NCBI RefSeq assembly: GCF_003330845.1
Contig: NZ_CP026121.1
Span: forward strand, 4,383,501 to 4,447,500
Source of the DNA: Streptomyces sp. Go-475
GTDB taxonomy: Bacteria > Actinomycetota > Actinomycetes > Streptomycetales > Streptomycetaceae
Direction of reading: 5' to 3'
DNA: 64,000 nucleotides
A program made the translations under genes and the position numbers. This document shows positions 1 through 7,754 of this stretch, piece after piece (position 1 is the stretch's first letter; the number at the start of each line of letters is the position of its first letter). The notes beneath the pieces were generated by a model. The model worked only from the letters and a program-made list of their open reading frames with translations. It made no database searches and had not been told where the DNA came from.

Positions 1-69
1 GAGGACGGGCAGGTCGTGGGAGAGGCCTCTGTCGTGCTCGTGCGGGCCCTCGTCGCGGCGTTCGGTCAT
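1..69 (-). CDS. N-terminal fragment of a gene running off the left edge
   Basis: Only the first 23 codons are in the window, starting at an ATG whose complement is at 67-69. The peptide is hydrophilic and contains RGLSHDLP. That resembles, from memory, the start of secreted intradiol-dioxygenase-like proteins of Streptomyces, but it is too short to assign. The gene is divergent from the SseB-like gene at 202. The product is left unnamed. Confidence 0.45.
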   Translation of the reverse strand, partial: MTERRDEGPHEHDRGLSHDLPVL

Positions 70-201
70 GGCTCCGACGCTATGAGCCGAGGCTGTGCCG
101 ATCCATAGCGGCGGCTGTCAGGTCGCTGTCGAGTCACTGTCGGTTCGCCGTCACCGCCGTACCGCACCGCCCGCCCGGCCGCTCTCGGTACGCTTGCGCT
201 C

Positions 202-669
202 ATGTACGGCTACGACCAGACAGCGGGCGCGCAGCAGCAGTACGCCCCTCCGCAGCAGCCGATGTCCGGCGGGTACGGGCAGCAGCCGCCGCTGTACCCC
301 GAGCCGTCCCCGCCCTCGCTCGCGGACGCGGTGCGCGCGTTCACCACCGGGCAGATGGCCGCCGAGGACTTCCAGCAGGTCTTCGCGACGTCGAAGGTCT
401 ACTGCCCGCGCGGCGACAACCCCGGCTTCCTCGCCCTGCACAACACCCAGCAGCCGGTGATCCCCATGTTCACCACGCTCAAGGAGCTGCGCCGGTACGC
501 GGGCAAGGAGTCCAAGTACTTCGTGATCACCGGCGCCGAGGTGCTGGACCTGCTGCCCACCGGCTACGGCTTCGTCCTCGACATGGAGGGCGAGCACCGG
601 ATGGTGTTCGACGCGAAGGCCGTGGAGCAGATGGTCGAGTTCGCGATGCGCCGGATGTACGGCGGCTGA
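202..669 (+). CDS. SseB-family N-terminal domain protein
   Basis: A 155-residue soluble protein. Residues 1-40 are a low-complexity Gln/Pro/Tyr/Gly-rich tail. The rest, from about residue 48, matches the SseB N-terminal fold (PF07179): an acidic helix (ADAVRAFTTGQM), a YCPRGDNPGFLAL strand region, the conserved IPMFTTLKELRRYAG segment, and a closing helix. SseB-like domains in actinobacteria have no defined enzymatic role. It is monocistronic, between a divergent partial gene and a convergent TetR gene that ends 12 nt beyond its stop. Family assignment is good; function is unknown. Confidence 0.8.
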   Translation: MYGYDQTAGAQQQYAPPQQPMSGGYGQQPPLYPEPSPPSLADAVRAFTTGQMAAEDFQQVFATSKVYCPRGDNPGFLALHNTQQPVIPMFTTLKELRRYAGKESKYFVITGAEVLDLLPTGYGFVLDMEGEHRMVFDAKAVEQMVEFAMRRMYGG

Positions 670-681
670 GCCCAGTCCCCT

Positions 682-1419
682 TCATCCCGGCAGGCGCAGC
701 GCCAGGCCGTCCAGGACGACCTCCAGGCCGTAGGCGAACTTGTCGTCGCGCAGCTTCGCGGGGTCGGCGGCCTGCGCGCTGGTCTCGGGCCCCGCGGCCG
801 CCAGGTGGTCGTAGCCGGCCGAGACCTGCTGGGCCGTGGGCAGCAGCCGCGCCACGAACTCCGCCTCCGACTCACCGGAGCGCGCCACGGTGGTGAGCCA
901 CGCGGCCTCGGTCGTGCTCATGCCGATGACGTACGAGAAGACGGCGTCGATCGCCCGGCTCGGCTCGGGGAATCCGGCGGCGGTGAACAGGGCCGCGAGG
1001 CGCTCGGAGAAGCTCATGTAGTTGGGCCCGAGGTAGGCGAGCCCGGCCTGGCCGAGGACGAGGGTCAGCCAGGGGTGCCGTAGGGCCGTCGCACGGAAGG
1101 ACCCGGCCGCCTCGGTCACCGCGGCGCGCCAGTCCGGGCTGTCGGCCGGCGGGACGTGGATCTCCGCGGCGACCTCGTCCACCGCCAGCTCCATCAGCTC
1201 GTCCTTCGTGGCCACGTGCCGGTACAGCGAGGTCGCGCCCGCGTTCAGGCGGGCGCCGAGCTTGCGCATGCTGAGTGCCTCGATGCCGTCCGCGTCGAGC
1301 ATCGCGATCGCCTCGCGCACGATCGCGTCCCGGCTGAGCGCGGGCTGGTCGGTCCGGCGCTGCTCCCGGGTCCATACGGACGGGATCGGGTTCTTCTCCG
1401 TCGCCTTGCTTCTGCTCAT
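682..1419 (-). CDS. TetR-family transcriptional regulator (TetR_C type)
   Basis: A 245-residue repressor. The start chosen is the ATG at 1419, preceded by AGGAGGAG; an upstream in-frame ATG would run into the operator region. Residues about 25-75 form the TetR helix-turn-helix (LSRDAIVREAIAML through AGATSLYRHVATKDEL), and the remainder is the all-helical ligand-binding and dimerisation part of the TetR_C group, as in tetracycline-type repressors. It is divergent from the DHA2 efflux gene at 1558 across 138 nt that hold repeated 17-bp palindromes (1447-1522). The simplest reading is local repression of the pump, and of itself, relieved by a small-molecule ligand that may also be the pump substrate. 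The ligand cannot be inferred. Confidence 0.88.
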   Translation of the reverse strand: MSRSKATEKNPIPSVWTREQRRTDQPALSRDAIVREAIAMLDADGIEALSMRKLGARLNAGATSLYRHVATKDELMELAVDEVAAEIHVPPADSPDWRAAVTEAAGSFRATALRHPWLTLVLGQAGLAYLGPNYMSFSERLAALFTAAGFPEPSRAIDAVFSYVIGMSTTEAAWLTTVARSGESEAEFVARLLPTAQQVSAGYDHLAAAGPETSAQAADPAKLRDDKFAYGLEVVLDGLALRLPG

Positions 1420-1446
1420 GGGCGCTCCTCCTGAATGACCCCCGCG

Positions 1447-1540
1447 TGCGAACAGCGTGCGCAATCAGCGTACAGAACTCAAGGGTTGCGCACACTGTTC
1501 CGCCATGCGTACAGTGTTCGCATCGAAGGAACGGTGTTCG
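1447..1540. promoter_or_regulatory. TetR operator cluster and MFS promoter
   Basis: Near-perfect inverted repeats with the pattern TGCGnACAnTGTnCGCA occur in the divergent gap. The best, TGCGTACAGTGTTCGCA, is at 1506-1522. A second, TGCGAACAGCGTGCGCA, is at 1447-1463. Degenerate or half sites lie near 1487-1503 and 1526-1540. A promoter-like pair TTGCGC (1486-1491), 18-nt spacer and TACAGT (1510-1515) points to the pump, with its -10 inside the best palindrome, so repressor binding would block RNA polymerase. Sites are seen directly; binding is inferred. Confidence 0.7.
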
Positions 1541-1557
1541 CGGGAGGGGAAGAGGAC

Positions 1558-3060
1558 ATGGAAGCTCGCAATCCACGCCGCTGGTGGATCCTGATCGTGC
1601 TGTGTCTCAGCACGCTGGTCCTGGTCGTCGACAACATGGCGCTGACGGTCGCGGTGCCCGCGCTGACCGAGGACATCGGGGCGAGCGCCCAGGAGACCCA
1701 GTGGATCCTCGACTCCTACGTCCTGGTCTTCGCCGGGCTGCTGCTGACCTCGGGCAGCCTGGGGGACCGGTTCGGGCGCCGGAAGGTGATGCTGATCGGC
1801 CTGCTGCTGTTCGGGGCGGCCTCGCTGGGGGCGGTGTTCTGCTCCGGTCCGGGTGAGCTGATCGCCGTGCGGATCGCGATGGGCGTCGGCGGGGCGCTGA
1901 TCATGCCGTCGACGCTGTCGATCCTGATCACCGTCTTCGACGAGGACGAGCGGCCCAAGGCCATGGCGGCGTGGGGCTCGGTGTCGATGCTGGGGCTGGT
2001 CGGCAGCCCGGTGCTGGGCGGGGTGCTCATCGACCACTTCGCCTGGCAGGCGATCTTCCTGATCAACGTCCCGATCGTCGCCCTGGCGCTGCTGGCCGGT
2101 GTGCTGCTGATGCCCGAGTCGAAGGCGCCCTGGCAGAAGCCGGACCCGCTGGGCGCGGTGCTGTCGGCGGTGGGCATGACGGCCCTGGTCTGGTGGATCA
2201 TCGAGATCCCGCAGCACGGCGCCTTCGAGACCCGCTCCCTGCTGGTCCTGGCCGTCGCGGTGCTCGCCCTGGCCGGCTTCGTGGTCTGGGAGAACGTCAC
2301 CTCCGCGCCGATGGTCCCGCTGGTCCTGTTCCGGCACCGCGACTTCAGCGGCGGCTCGCTCTCCCTCGCCCTCGTCCAGATCGGCAACGCCGGTCTGCTG
2401 CTGGTCCTGACCCAGTACCTGCAGTTCGTCCTCGGCTGGTCGGCGGTCAAGGCGGGCCTGGCCTTCCTGCCGCTGGCCGTGGCCGCGCTGGCCGGCAACG
2501 CGGCCGGGGCGCAGCTCGCCGTGAAGGCCGGCAACCGGTTCGTCATCCTCGGCGGGATGCTGCTGATGGCCGCCTCCTTCGGGCTGCTGACCACGCTCAC
2601 CGCCGACAGCGGCTTCACCGTCCCGGCCGTGGCGCTGGGGATCCTGGGTCTCGGTGCCGGTCTGGCCATGCCGGCCGCGGTGGCCGCGCTGATGGGCACC
2701 ATCCCGGAGGAGAAGGCGGGCGTCGGCTCCGCCCTCAACGACACCATCCAGCAGTCCGGCACCGCCCTCGGCATCGCGATCCTCGGCTCCCTGCTCTCCG
2801 GCGGCTACCGGGACGAGATGCCGGCCGGCGCCCCCGGGCAGGCCAGGGAGTCCATCGGCGGGGCCCTCGCCGTCGCCGGCGGGGACGCGGGCCTGGTGCG
2901 GGCGGCCCGGGAGGCCTTCACCGCCTCGATGTCGACGACCTTCACGATCAGCGCGGTCGGTGTCCTGGCCGCGGCCGTCGTCGCCACGCTGGTGATGCGG
3001 GACCGCAAGGCCGCCGAGCCCTCCGGGGCCGGGAGTGAGGAGCGTGAGCTGGTCGCCTGA
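1558..3060 (+). CDS. DHA2-family (EmrB/QacA) drug:H+ antiporter
   Basis: A 500-residue major facilitator with about 14 predicted membrane helices, the layout of the 14-TMS drug antiporters. Motif A is clear (GDRFGRRKVMLIG, near residue 75), and the ETQWILDSYVLVFAGLLLTSG stretch is the usual DHA2 loop/helix 2 signature. The start is the ATG at 1558 behind GGGAGGGGAAGAGG. Longer in-frame starts cross the operators. It sits in the cytoplasmic membrane and probably exports lipophilic drugs or an endogenous metabolite by proton antiport. It is divergent from, and presumably repressed by, the TetR gene. A strong hairpin follows at 3073. Substrate is unknown. Confidence 0.92.
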   Translation: MEARNPRRWWILIVLCLSTLVLVVDNMALTVAVPALTEDIGASAQETQWILDSYVLVFAGLLLTSGSLGDRFGRRKVMLIGLLLFGAASLGAVFCSGPGELIAVRIAMGVGGALIMPSTLSILITVFDEDERPKAMAAWGSVSMLGLVGSPVLGGVLIDHFAWQAIFLINVPIVALALLAGVLLMPESKAPWQKPDPLGAVLSAVGMTALVWWIIEIPQHGAFETRSLLVLAVAVLALAGFVVWENVTSAPMVPLVLFRHRDFSGGSLSLALVQIGNAGLLLVLTQYLQFVLGWSAVKAGLAFLPLAVAALAGNAAGAQLAVKAGNRFVILGGMLLMAASFGLLTTLTADSGFTVPAVALGILGLGAGLAMPAAVAALMGTIPEEKAGVGSALNDTIQQSGTALGIAILGSLLSGGYRDEMPAGAPGQARESIGGALAVAGGDAGLVRAAREAFTASMSTTFTISAVGVLAAAVVATLVMRDRKAAEPSGAGSEERELVA

Positions 3061-3072
3061 CCAGGGTGGACG

Positions 3073-3102
3073 AAGGCCGGCGCCCCCCGGGGTGCCGGCC
3101 TT
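3073..3102 (+). terminator. Hairpin terminator after the efflux gene
   Basis: A 14-bp stem with one G-U pair (left arm 3073-3086, right arm 3089-3102) starts 13 nt after the stop. There is no U-tract, as is usual in Streptomyces. Confidence 0.7.
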
Positions 3103-3175
3103 CCGGCTGCTGTGGGGTTGGCCCCCTCCTCCGCTGGGAATGCCCTCCCGGTTTTCTCTGTTTGGGGTGGCAGAA

Positions 3176-3191
3176 AGTTCAATGCTCAACT
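3176..3191. promoter_or_regulatory. Possible operator upstream of pirin
   Basis: AGTTCAATGCTCAACT is an imperfect inverted repeat in an AT-richer patch just upstream of the pirin ribosome site. MarR-type regulators often bind such elements, but no regulator gene is adjacent, so this is tentative. Confidence 0.3.
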
Positions 3192-3220
3192 AAACTGGGC
3201 GTACACGAGGAGGAACCGAC

Positions 3221-4198
3221 ATGCCTGCAGTGACCGTCGAGAACCCGTTGACGCTGCCCCGCGTGACCGCGCCGGCCGACGCCGTGGCCCGTCCCGTGCT
3301 GGCCGTCACGACCGCTCCGAGCGGTTTCGAGGGCGAGGGCTTCCCGGTGCGCCGGGCCTTCGCGGGGATCAACTACCGCCACCTCGACCCGTTCATCATG
3401 ATGGACCAGATGGGCGAGGTGGAGTACGCGCCGGGCGAGCCCAAGGGCACGCCCTGGCACCCGCACCGCGGCTTCGAGACCGTCACGTACATCATCGACG
3501 GCATCTTCGACCACCAGGACTCCAACGGCGGTGGCGGCACCATCACCAACGGGGACACCCAGTGGATGACCGCGGGCTCGGGCCTGCTGCACATCGAGGC
3601 CCCACCGGAGCATCTCGTCATGTCCGGCGGGCTCTTCCACGGCCTCCAGCTGTGGGTGAACCTCCCGGCCAAGGACAAGATGATGGCCCCCCGCTACCAG
3701 GACATCCGCGGCGGCTCGGTCCAGCTGCTCACCACCCCCGACGGCGGCGCGCTGCTCCGCGTCATCGCCGGTGAGCTGGACGGGCACCAGGGCCCCGGCA
3801 TCACGCACACGCCGATCACGATGATCCACGCGACGCTGGCACCGGGCGCGGAGATCACCCTGCCGTGGCGCGAGGACTTCAACGGCCTGGCGTACGTGCT
3901 GGCCGGGCGCGGCAGCGTCGGCAGCGAGCGGCGCCCGGTCCACCTGGGCCAGACCGCCGTCTTCGGCGCCGGTTCCTCGCTGACCGTCCGCGCGGACGAG
4001 AAGCAGGACTCCCACACGCCGGACCTGGAGGTCGTCCTGCTCGGCGGACAGCCGATCCGCGAGCCGATGGCCCACTACGGCCCGTTCGTGATGAACACCA
4101 AGGACGAACTCATGCAGGCCTTCGAGGACTTCCAGAAGGGCCGCCTGGGCACGGTCCCGGCGGTGCACGGCATGACGGCGGGCGGCCCGCAGGGCTGA
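3221..4198 (+). CDS. Pirin-family bicupin protein
   Basis: A 325-residue protein with the pirin double-cupin layout. The N-terminal cupin carries the metal-site signature HPHRGFETVTYIIDG followed by GLLHIEAPPEH, giving the expected His-His-His-Glu ligand set. The second cupin covers roughly residues 185-290. The start is the ATG after CGAGGAGGAACCGAC. Bacterial pirins are iron cupins reported as quercetinase-like oxygenases or redox-sensitive partners of central-metabolism enzymes; which applies here cannot be told. The gene is monocistronic with its own hairpin terminator at 4294. The repeat GGGCTGACG recurs from its last codons onward. Confidence 0.9.
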   Translation: MPAVTVENPLTLPRVTAPADAVARPVLAVTTAPSGFEGEGFPVRRAFAGINYRHLDPFIMMDQMGEVEYAPGEPKGTPWHPHRGFETVTYIIDGIFDHQDSNGGGGTITNGDTQWMTAGSGLLHIEAPPEHLVMSGGLFHGLQLWVNLPAKDKMMAPRYQDIRGGSVQLLTTPDGGALLRVIAGELDGHQGPGITHTPITMIHATLAPGAEITLPWREDFNGLAYVLAGRGSVGSERRPVHLGQTAVFGAGSSLTVRADEKQDSHTPDLEVVLLGGQPIREPMAHYGPFVMNTKDELMQAFEDFQKGRLGTVPAVHGMTAGGPQG

Positions 4199-4290
4199 CG
4201 CGCACCCAGGGCTGACGCGCACCCAGGGGCTGACGGGCCGGTGGGGCTGACGTCCCTTGGTGCTGCTGTGCCCTTGGGGCTGACGCCCCG
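4191..4290. repeat. 17-bp tandem duplication across the pirin stop codon
   Basis: A 17-bp unit (4191-4207) is repeated exactly at 4208-4224. The first copy contains the pirin TGA stop. The core GGGCTGACG recurs in degenerate form about three more times to about 4285, just before the terminator. Confidence 0.75.
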
Positions 4291-4293
4291 TCA

Positions 4294-4330
4294 CCCGGGC
4301 GGGCCGTCCTGACGGGACGGCCCGCCCGGG
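4294..4330 (+). terminator. Pirin terminator
   Basis: A perfect 16-bp GC stem: left arm 4294-4309, 5-nt loop, right arm 4315-4330. It lies between the pirin stop and the GTG start of the next gene. Confidence 0.75.
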
Positions 4331-4348
4331 GCGTGTTCGGCTGGGGGC

Positions 4349-5437
4349 GTGCAGGTCTCCAAGCCGCCCCTCCCCGGCCCCGGGCCCCTCCTGCCGGACC
4401 CCCTCCGGCGTCTCGCCGCCTGGTGCGTGCTCCTCCTGCTCGTCTCCGGAGTCGTCTACGTCGGCATCCGGCTGTGCGACGAGTTCCGGACCGCCGTCGT
4501 ACCCGTGCTGCTCGCGCTGCTCGGGACGGCACTGCTCCGGCCGCTGCACCGGCGGCTCGTGCGGGCCGGGGTGCACCGGTCGGTCGCGGCCGGGCTCACC
4601 TGTGTCGCCGTCGTCGCCGTGGTCGGCGGGGCCGTCTACATCGTCGTCGCCGCGCTCATCGACACGGGGGACGAGATCGTCGCCTCGCTCAAACAGGCCG
4701 CGCGCGGCGTCTCCGACCACTTCGGGGCCGCGGGGACCTCACTGGACGACATCGCCACCAACGCCCGCGAGCTGCTCGGCAAGTTCGGCGGTACGGCCGC
4801 CTCCGGCGTGATCAGCGGGGTCAGCGTGGTCGGCGAGTCCCTCGCCATGGCCGTGCTCGCGCTGCTGCTCGTCTTCTTCTTCCTGCGCGACTCCGACCAG
4901 GCCGCCGCGACGCTGCGGGCGCTGGCCCCGCGCGGCTCCGCCGACACCCTGGAGGCCATGGCGCGGCGGGCGTTCCACGCCGTCGAGGGGTTCATGCGCG
5001 GCACCACCCTCATCGCCCTCATCGACGCCCTCTGCATCACGGTCGGACTGCTCGTCCTCGACGTGCCCGGGGCGGCCGGGCTCGGGGCGCTCGTCTTCGT
5101 CGGGGCGTACATCCCCTACCTCGGCGCCTTCGTCTCGGGAGCCGTGGCCGTCCTGGTCGCGCTCGCCGACCGGGGGTTCGTCATCGCGCTGTGGGCGCTC
5201 GGGGTGGTGCTCGCCGTGCAGGTGCTGGAAGGGCACGTGCTCCAGCCGGCGATCCAGAGCCGGACCGTGCAGATGCACCCGGCGGTGGTGATGGTGACGA
5301 TCACGGCCGGGGCGTCGGTCGCCGGCGTGCTCGGCATGCTGCTCGCCGTGCCCCTCACCGCGGCCGCCTTCGGGGTCGTCCAGGAGCTGCGCCTCCGCTA
5401 CGGCGACCAGGGGCCGTCGCCGTCCGAGAAGTCCTGA
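4349..5437 (+). CDS. AI-2E (PerM/UPF0118) family membrane protein
   Basis: A 362-residue multi-spanning membrane protein of the AI-2E family (PF01594). Hydrophobic segments near the N-terminus are followed by a soluble loop (about residues 105-160), then a run of C-terminal helices containing the conserved VFVGAYIPYLGAFVSGA and GHVLQPAIQSRTVQMHP motifs. Members are named after the E. coli autoinducer-2 exporter TqsA, but Streptomyces homologues have no proven substrate, and some relatives are Na+/H+ antiporters. The GTG start at 4349 has only a weak GGGGG ribosome site. It is convergent with the signalling phosphatase. Its last codons are part of a 26-bp direct repeat (5396 and 5447). Confidence 0.85.
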   Translation: MQVSKPPLPGPGPLLPDPLRRLAAWCVLLLLVSGVVYVGIRLCDEFRTAVVPVLLALLGTALLRPLHRRLVRAGVHRSVAAGLTCVAVVAVVGGAVYIVVAALIDTGDEIVASLKQAARGVSDHFGAAGTSLDDIATNARELLGKFGGTAASGVISGVSVVGESLAMAVLALLLVFFFLRDSDQAAATLRALAPRGSADTLEAMARRAFHAVEGFMRGTTLIALIDALCITVGLLVLDVPGAAGLGALVFVGAYIPYLGAFVSGAVAVLVALADRGFVIALWALGVVLAVQVLEGHVLQPAIQSRTVQMHPAVVMVTITAGASVAGVLGMLLAVPLTAAAFGVVQELRLRYGDQGPSPSEKS

Positions 5438-5472
5438 CCCCTGCGGCGCTACGGCGACCAGGGGCCGTCGCC
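5396..5472. repeat. 26-bp direct repeat at the junction of two convergent genes
   Basis: Identical 26-bp copies lie at 5396-5421, inside the C-terminal codons of the AI-2E-type gene, and at 5447-5472, covering the stop and last codons of the opposing phosphatase gene. The spacer is 25 nt. One of the two coding ends must derive from a duplication. Confidence 0.85.
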
Positions 5473-7587
5473 CGAGCCGTTCATGGACTCGTAGAGCTCG
5501 AACCAGATGCTCTTGCCCTCGCCCCGCGGGTCCACCCCCCAGGCGTGCGCGAGCAGTTCGATCAGCACCAGGCCGCGGCCGGAGGACGCCAGCTCCCCGG
5601 GTCTGCGCTTGTGCGGCAGGTCGTCGCCCGCGTCGGTGACCTCGATCCGCAGCCGCCGGTCGCCCACCTCGCCGGTGATCTCGGCGACGAGCAGCGCGTC
5701 GGAGTCGGTGTGCACCAGGACGTTCGTCAGCAGCTCGGACAGCAGCAGCACCGCCGAGTCGACCTGGTCCGTCGAGGCCCAGTCGTGCAGCAGTTCGCGC
5801 AGCTGCTGCCGGGACACCGCGACCCGCTCGGGCTCGGCCTGCGCGACCGTCAGCACCGAGCGCCGCACCGGAGGCCGCACGATCGAGGACCCGCCGCAGC
5901 CGCAGCCCTCGCCGTCCCGGCTCAGCAGCAGCATGGCGATGTCGTCCTCGCGGCGGTCGGCCAGCGGGCCGGTGGTGTGGTGCGACGACGGCCCGTGCAC
6001 GGCCTGCACCAGCGCGTCGGCGAGCTCCTCCAGATCGCCCTTGTGCTCCTCCAGGATCGCCCGCAGCCGCCGCCAGCCGGTCTCCAGGTCGTGGCCGCCC
6101 GTCTCGATCAGGCCGTCCGTGCAGATCAGCATGGTCTCGCCGGCTTCCAGGGCGAGCCGGGTCGTCGGGTAGTCGGCGTCCGGGTCGATGCCCAGCGGCA
6201 GTCCGCCCGACGTCGGCCGCGTCAGCACCGTGCCGTCGGCCATCCGGATCGCCGGGTCCGGGTGCCCGGCGCGGGCGATGTCCAGCACCCCCGTCGCCGG
6301 GTCGACCTCGACGTACACGCAGGTCGCGAAGCGCGGGTCGGCCGGGTCCTCGTCGCTGATGCCGTGCAGGAAGCGCGAGGCGCGGGACAGTACCGCGTCC
6401 GGGCGGTGCCCCTCCGAGGCGTAGGCCCGCAGGGCGATCCGCAGCTGGCCCATCAGCCCCGCCGCCCGTACGTCATGGCCCTGGACGTCCCCGATGACCA
6501 GGGCGAACCGCCCGCTGGGCAGCGGGATCACGTCGTACCAGTCGCCGCCGACCTGGAGTCCGCCGCCGGTGGGGACGTAGCGGGCGGCGACGCTCATGCC
6601 CGGGATGCGCTGCGGGCCGAGCCTCGGCAGCATCGTGCGCTGGAGTCCGTCGGTCAGGGCGCGCTCGCTCTCGGCCACGCCCGCCCGGGTCAGCGCCTGG
6701 GCCAGCATCCGCGCCACCGTCGCCAGCACGGACCGCTCGTCCGGCGTGAACGCGACCGGGTAGGCGAAGGCCGCCATCCAGGCGCCCATCGTGCGGCCGG
6801 CCACGGTCAGCGGCAGGAACGCCCAGGATTTGCGGCCGAACCGCTCGGCGAGCGGCCAGGTCAGCGGATAGCGGGCCTTGTACTGCTCGGCCGAGGACAG
6901 GTACACGGCGCGGCCGGTCCGGGCCACCTCGGCCGCCGGGTAGTCCGTGTCCAGCGGCATGTCCGAGAACGGGTTCTCGTCCCCCTGCTGCTGCCCGTGG
7001 TGGCCGATGACCGTCAGCCGGTCGCCCTGCACGCCGAACACCGCCAGCCCGTCCGGCGAGAACCCCGGCATCGACAGGTTGGCCGTGACCCGCAGGACCT
7101 CCTGCGTGGAGCGCGCCTCGGCCAGGGCCCGGCCCGCGTCCAGCAGGAACGCCTCCCGGGAGCGCCGCCAGTCGCCGGTGACCGCGCTGCGCCCGGCCGG
7201 GGTGCCCGGCGTCGGCTCCGTGACCTCCTGGAGGGTGCCGATCAGCCGGTACGCCTTGCGGGCCCGGTCGAACGACGGCTTGGAGCGGCTGCGTACCACC
7301 CGGACGACCCGGCCCTGCTCGTCCATGATCCGGATCCGCACCTCGGCGAGGGTGCCCTCGGAGACGGCGAGCTGGATCACGCCGGTGATCTCGTTCCAGT
7401 CGACCGGGTGCAGCCGGGCCCGGGCCTGGGCCTCGGTGAGGCTGACCTGTTCGGCGGGCAGCCCGAGCAGCCGTGCCGCCTCGGCGTCGACCGTGACCAG
7501 CCCGGTGGCGGTGTCCCAGTGCCACAGGCCGGTCGCGAGGGCGGCGAGGGCCTCCCCCACGGCGGGCAGGGGCTCGCCAGTGCGCAT
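5449..7587 (-). CDS. PAS-GAF-PP2C (SpoIIE/RsbU) phosphatase with C-terminal HATPase domain
   Basis: A 712-residue cytoplasmic signalling protein. Order of domains: PAS (about 10-125), GAF (about 150-300), SpoIIE-type PP2C phosphatase (about 330-545, with VGGDWYDVIPL, GDVQGHDVRAAG and TMLICTDGLIET), then an RsbW-like HATPase (about 570-700, with LSELLTNVLVHT and SSGRGLVLIELLAHAWG). Such fusions are expected to dephosphorylate anti-anti-sigma factors through the PP2C part and phosphorylate them, or bind sigma, through the kinase part. Streptomyces has dozens of paralogues. Partners are not encoded nearby. The start at 7587 is 167 nt from divergent aspS, and parS lies between. Confidence 0.93.
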   Translation of the reverse strand: MRTGEPLPAVGEALAALATGLWHWDTATGLVTVDAEAARLLGLPAEQVSLTEAQARARLHPVDWNEITGVIQLAVSEGTLAEVRIRIMDEQGRVVRVVRSRSKPSFDRARKAYRLIGTLQEVTEPTPGTPAGRSAVTGDWRRSREAFLLDAGRALAEARSTQEVLRVTANLSMPGFSPDGLAVFGVQGDRLTVIGHHGQQQGDENPFSDMPLDTDYPAAEVARTGRAVYLSSAEQYKARYPLTWPLAERFGRKSWAFLPLTVAGRTMGAWMAAFAYPVAFTPDERSVLATVARMLAQALTRAGVAESERALTDGLQRTMLPRLGPQRIPGMSVAARYVPTGGGLQVGGDWYDVIPLPSGRFALVIGDVQGHDVRAAGLMGQLRIALRAYASEGHRPDAVLSRASRFLHGISDEDPADPRFATCVYVEVDPATGVLDIARAGHPDPAIRMADGTVLTRPTSGGLPLGIDPDADYPTTRLALEAGETMLICTDGLIETGGHDLETGWRRLRAILEEHKGDLEELADALVQAVHGPSSHHTTGPLADRREDDIAMLLLSRDGEGCGCGGSSIVRPPVRRSVLTVAQAEPERVAVSRQQLRELLHDWASTDQVDSAVLLLSELLTNVLVHTDSDALLVAEITGEVGDRRLRIEVTDAGDDLPHKRRPGELASSGRGLVLIELLAHAWGVDPRGEGKSIWFELYESMNGSGDGPWSP

Positions 7588-7705
7588 TGCCCTACTTTAA
7601 GAAGACGCGCTCGAACGCTGCCACCGAAAGCGGAAGCGTGCTCGATCGTCACCTGTGGAGAACTCGGGCGAGTCGATCTTCGCCTGCCCGGTACGCTGGG
7701 GACCA

Positions 7706-7719
7706 GTTTCACGTGAAAC
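7706..7719. other. parS: parS centromere site (ParB-binding palindrome)
   Basis: GTTTCACGTGAAAC is a perfect 14-bp palindrome, identical to the parS consensus known for Streptomyces ParB. It lies 35 nt upstream of the aspS start, outside any gene. Streptomyces chromosomes carry about twenty parS sites clustered within a few hundred kb of oriC, loaded with ParB during sporulation septation. Its presence therefore places this window near the origin. I saw no second exact copy in the window. Confidence 0.9.
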
Positions 7720-7754
7720 ACAGACCCCGATCAGCGAAGACTGGATGAACGACG

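Noticed and set aside
4333..7716. 1127-residue open frame on the + strand
   Set aside because: It runs antisense through the signalling phosphatase and out of frame through the AI-2E-type gene, is Arg/Pro/Gly-rich, and has no recognisable domain. It is a GC-driven shadow frame.
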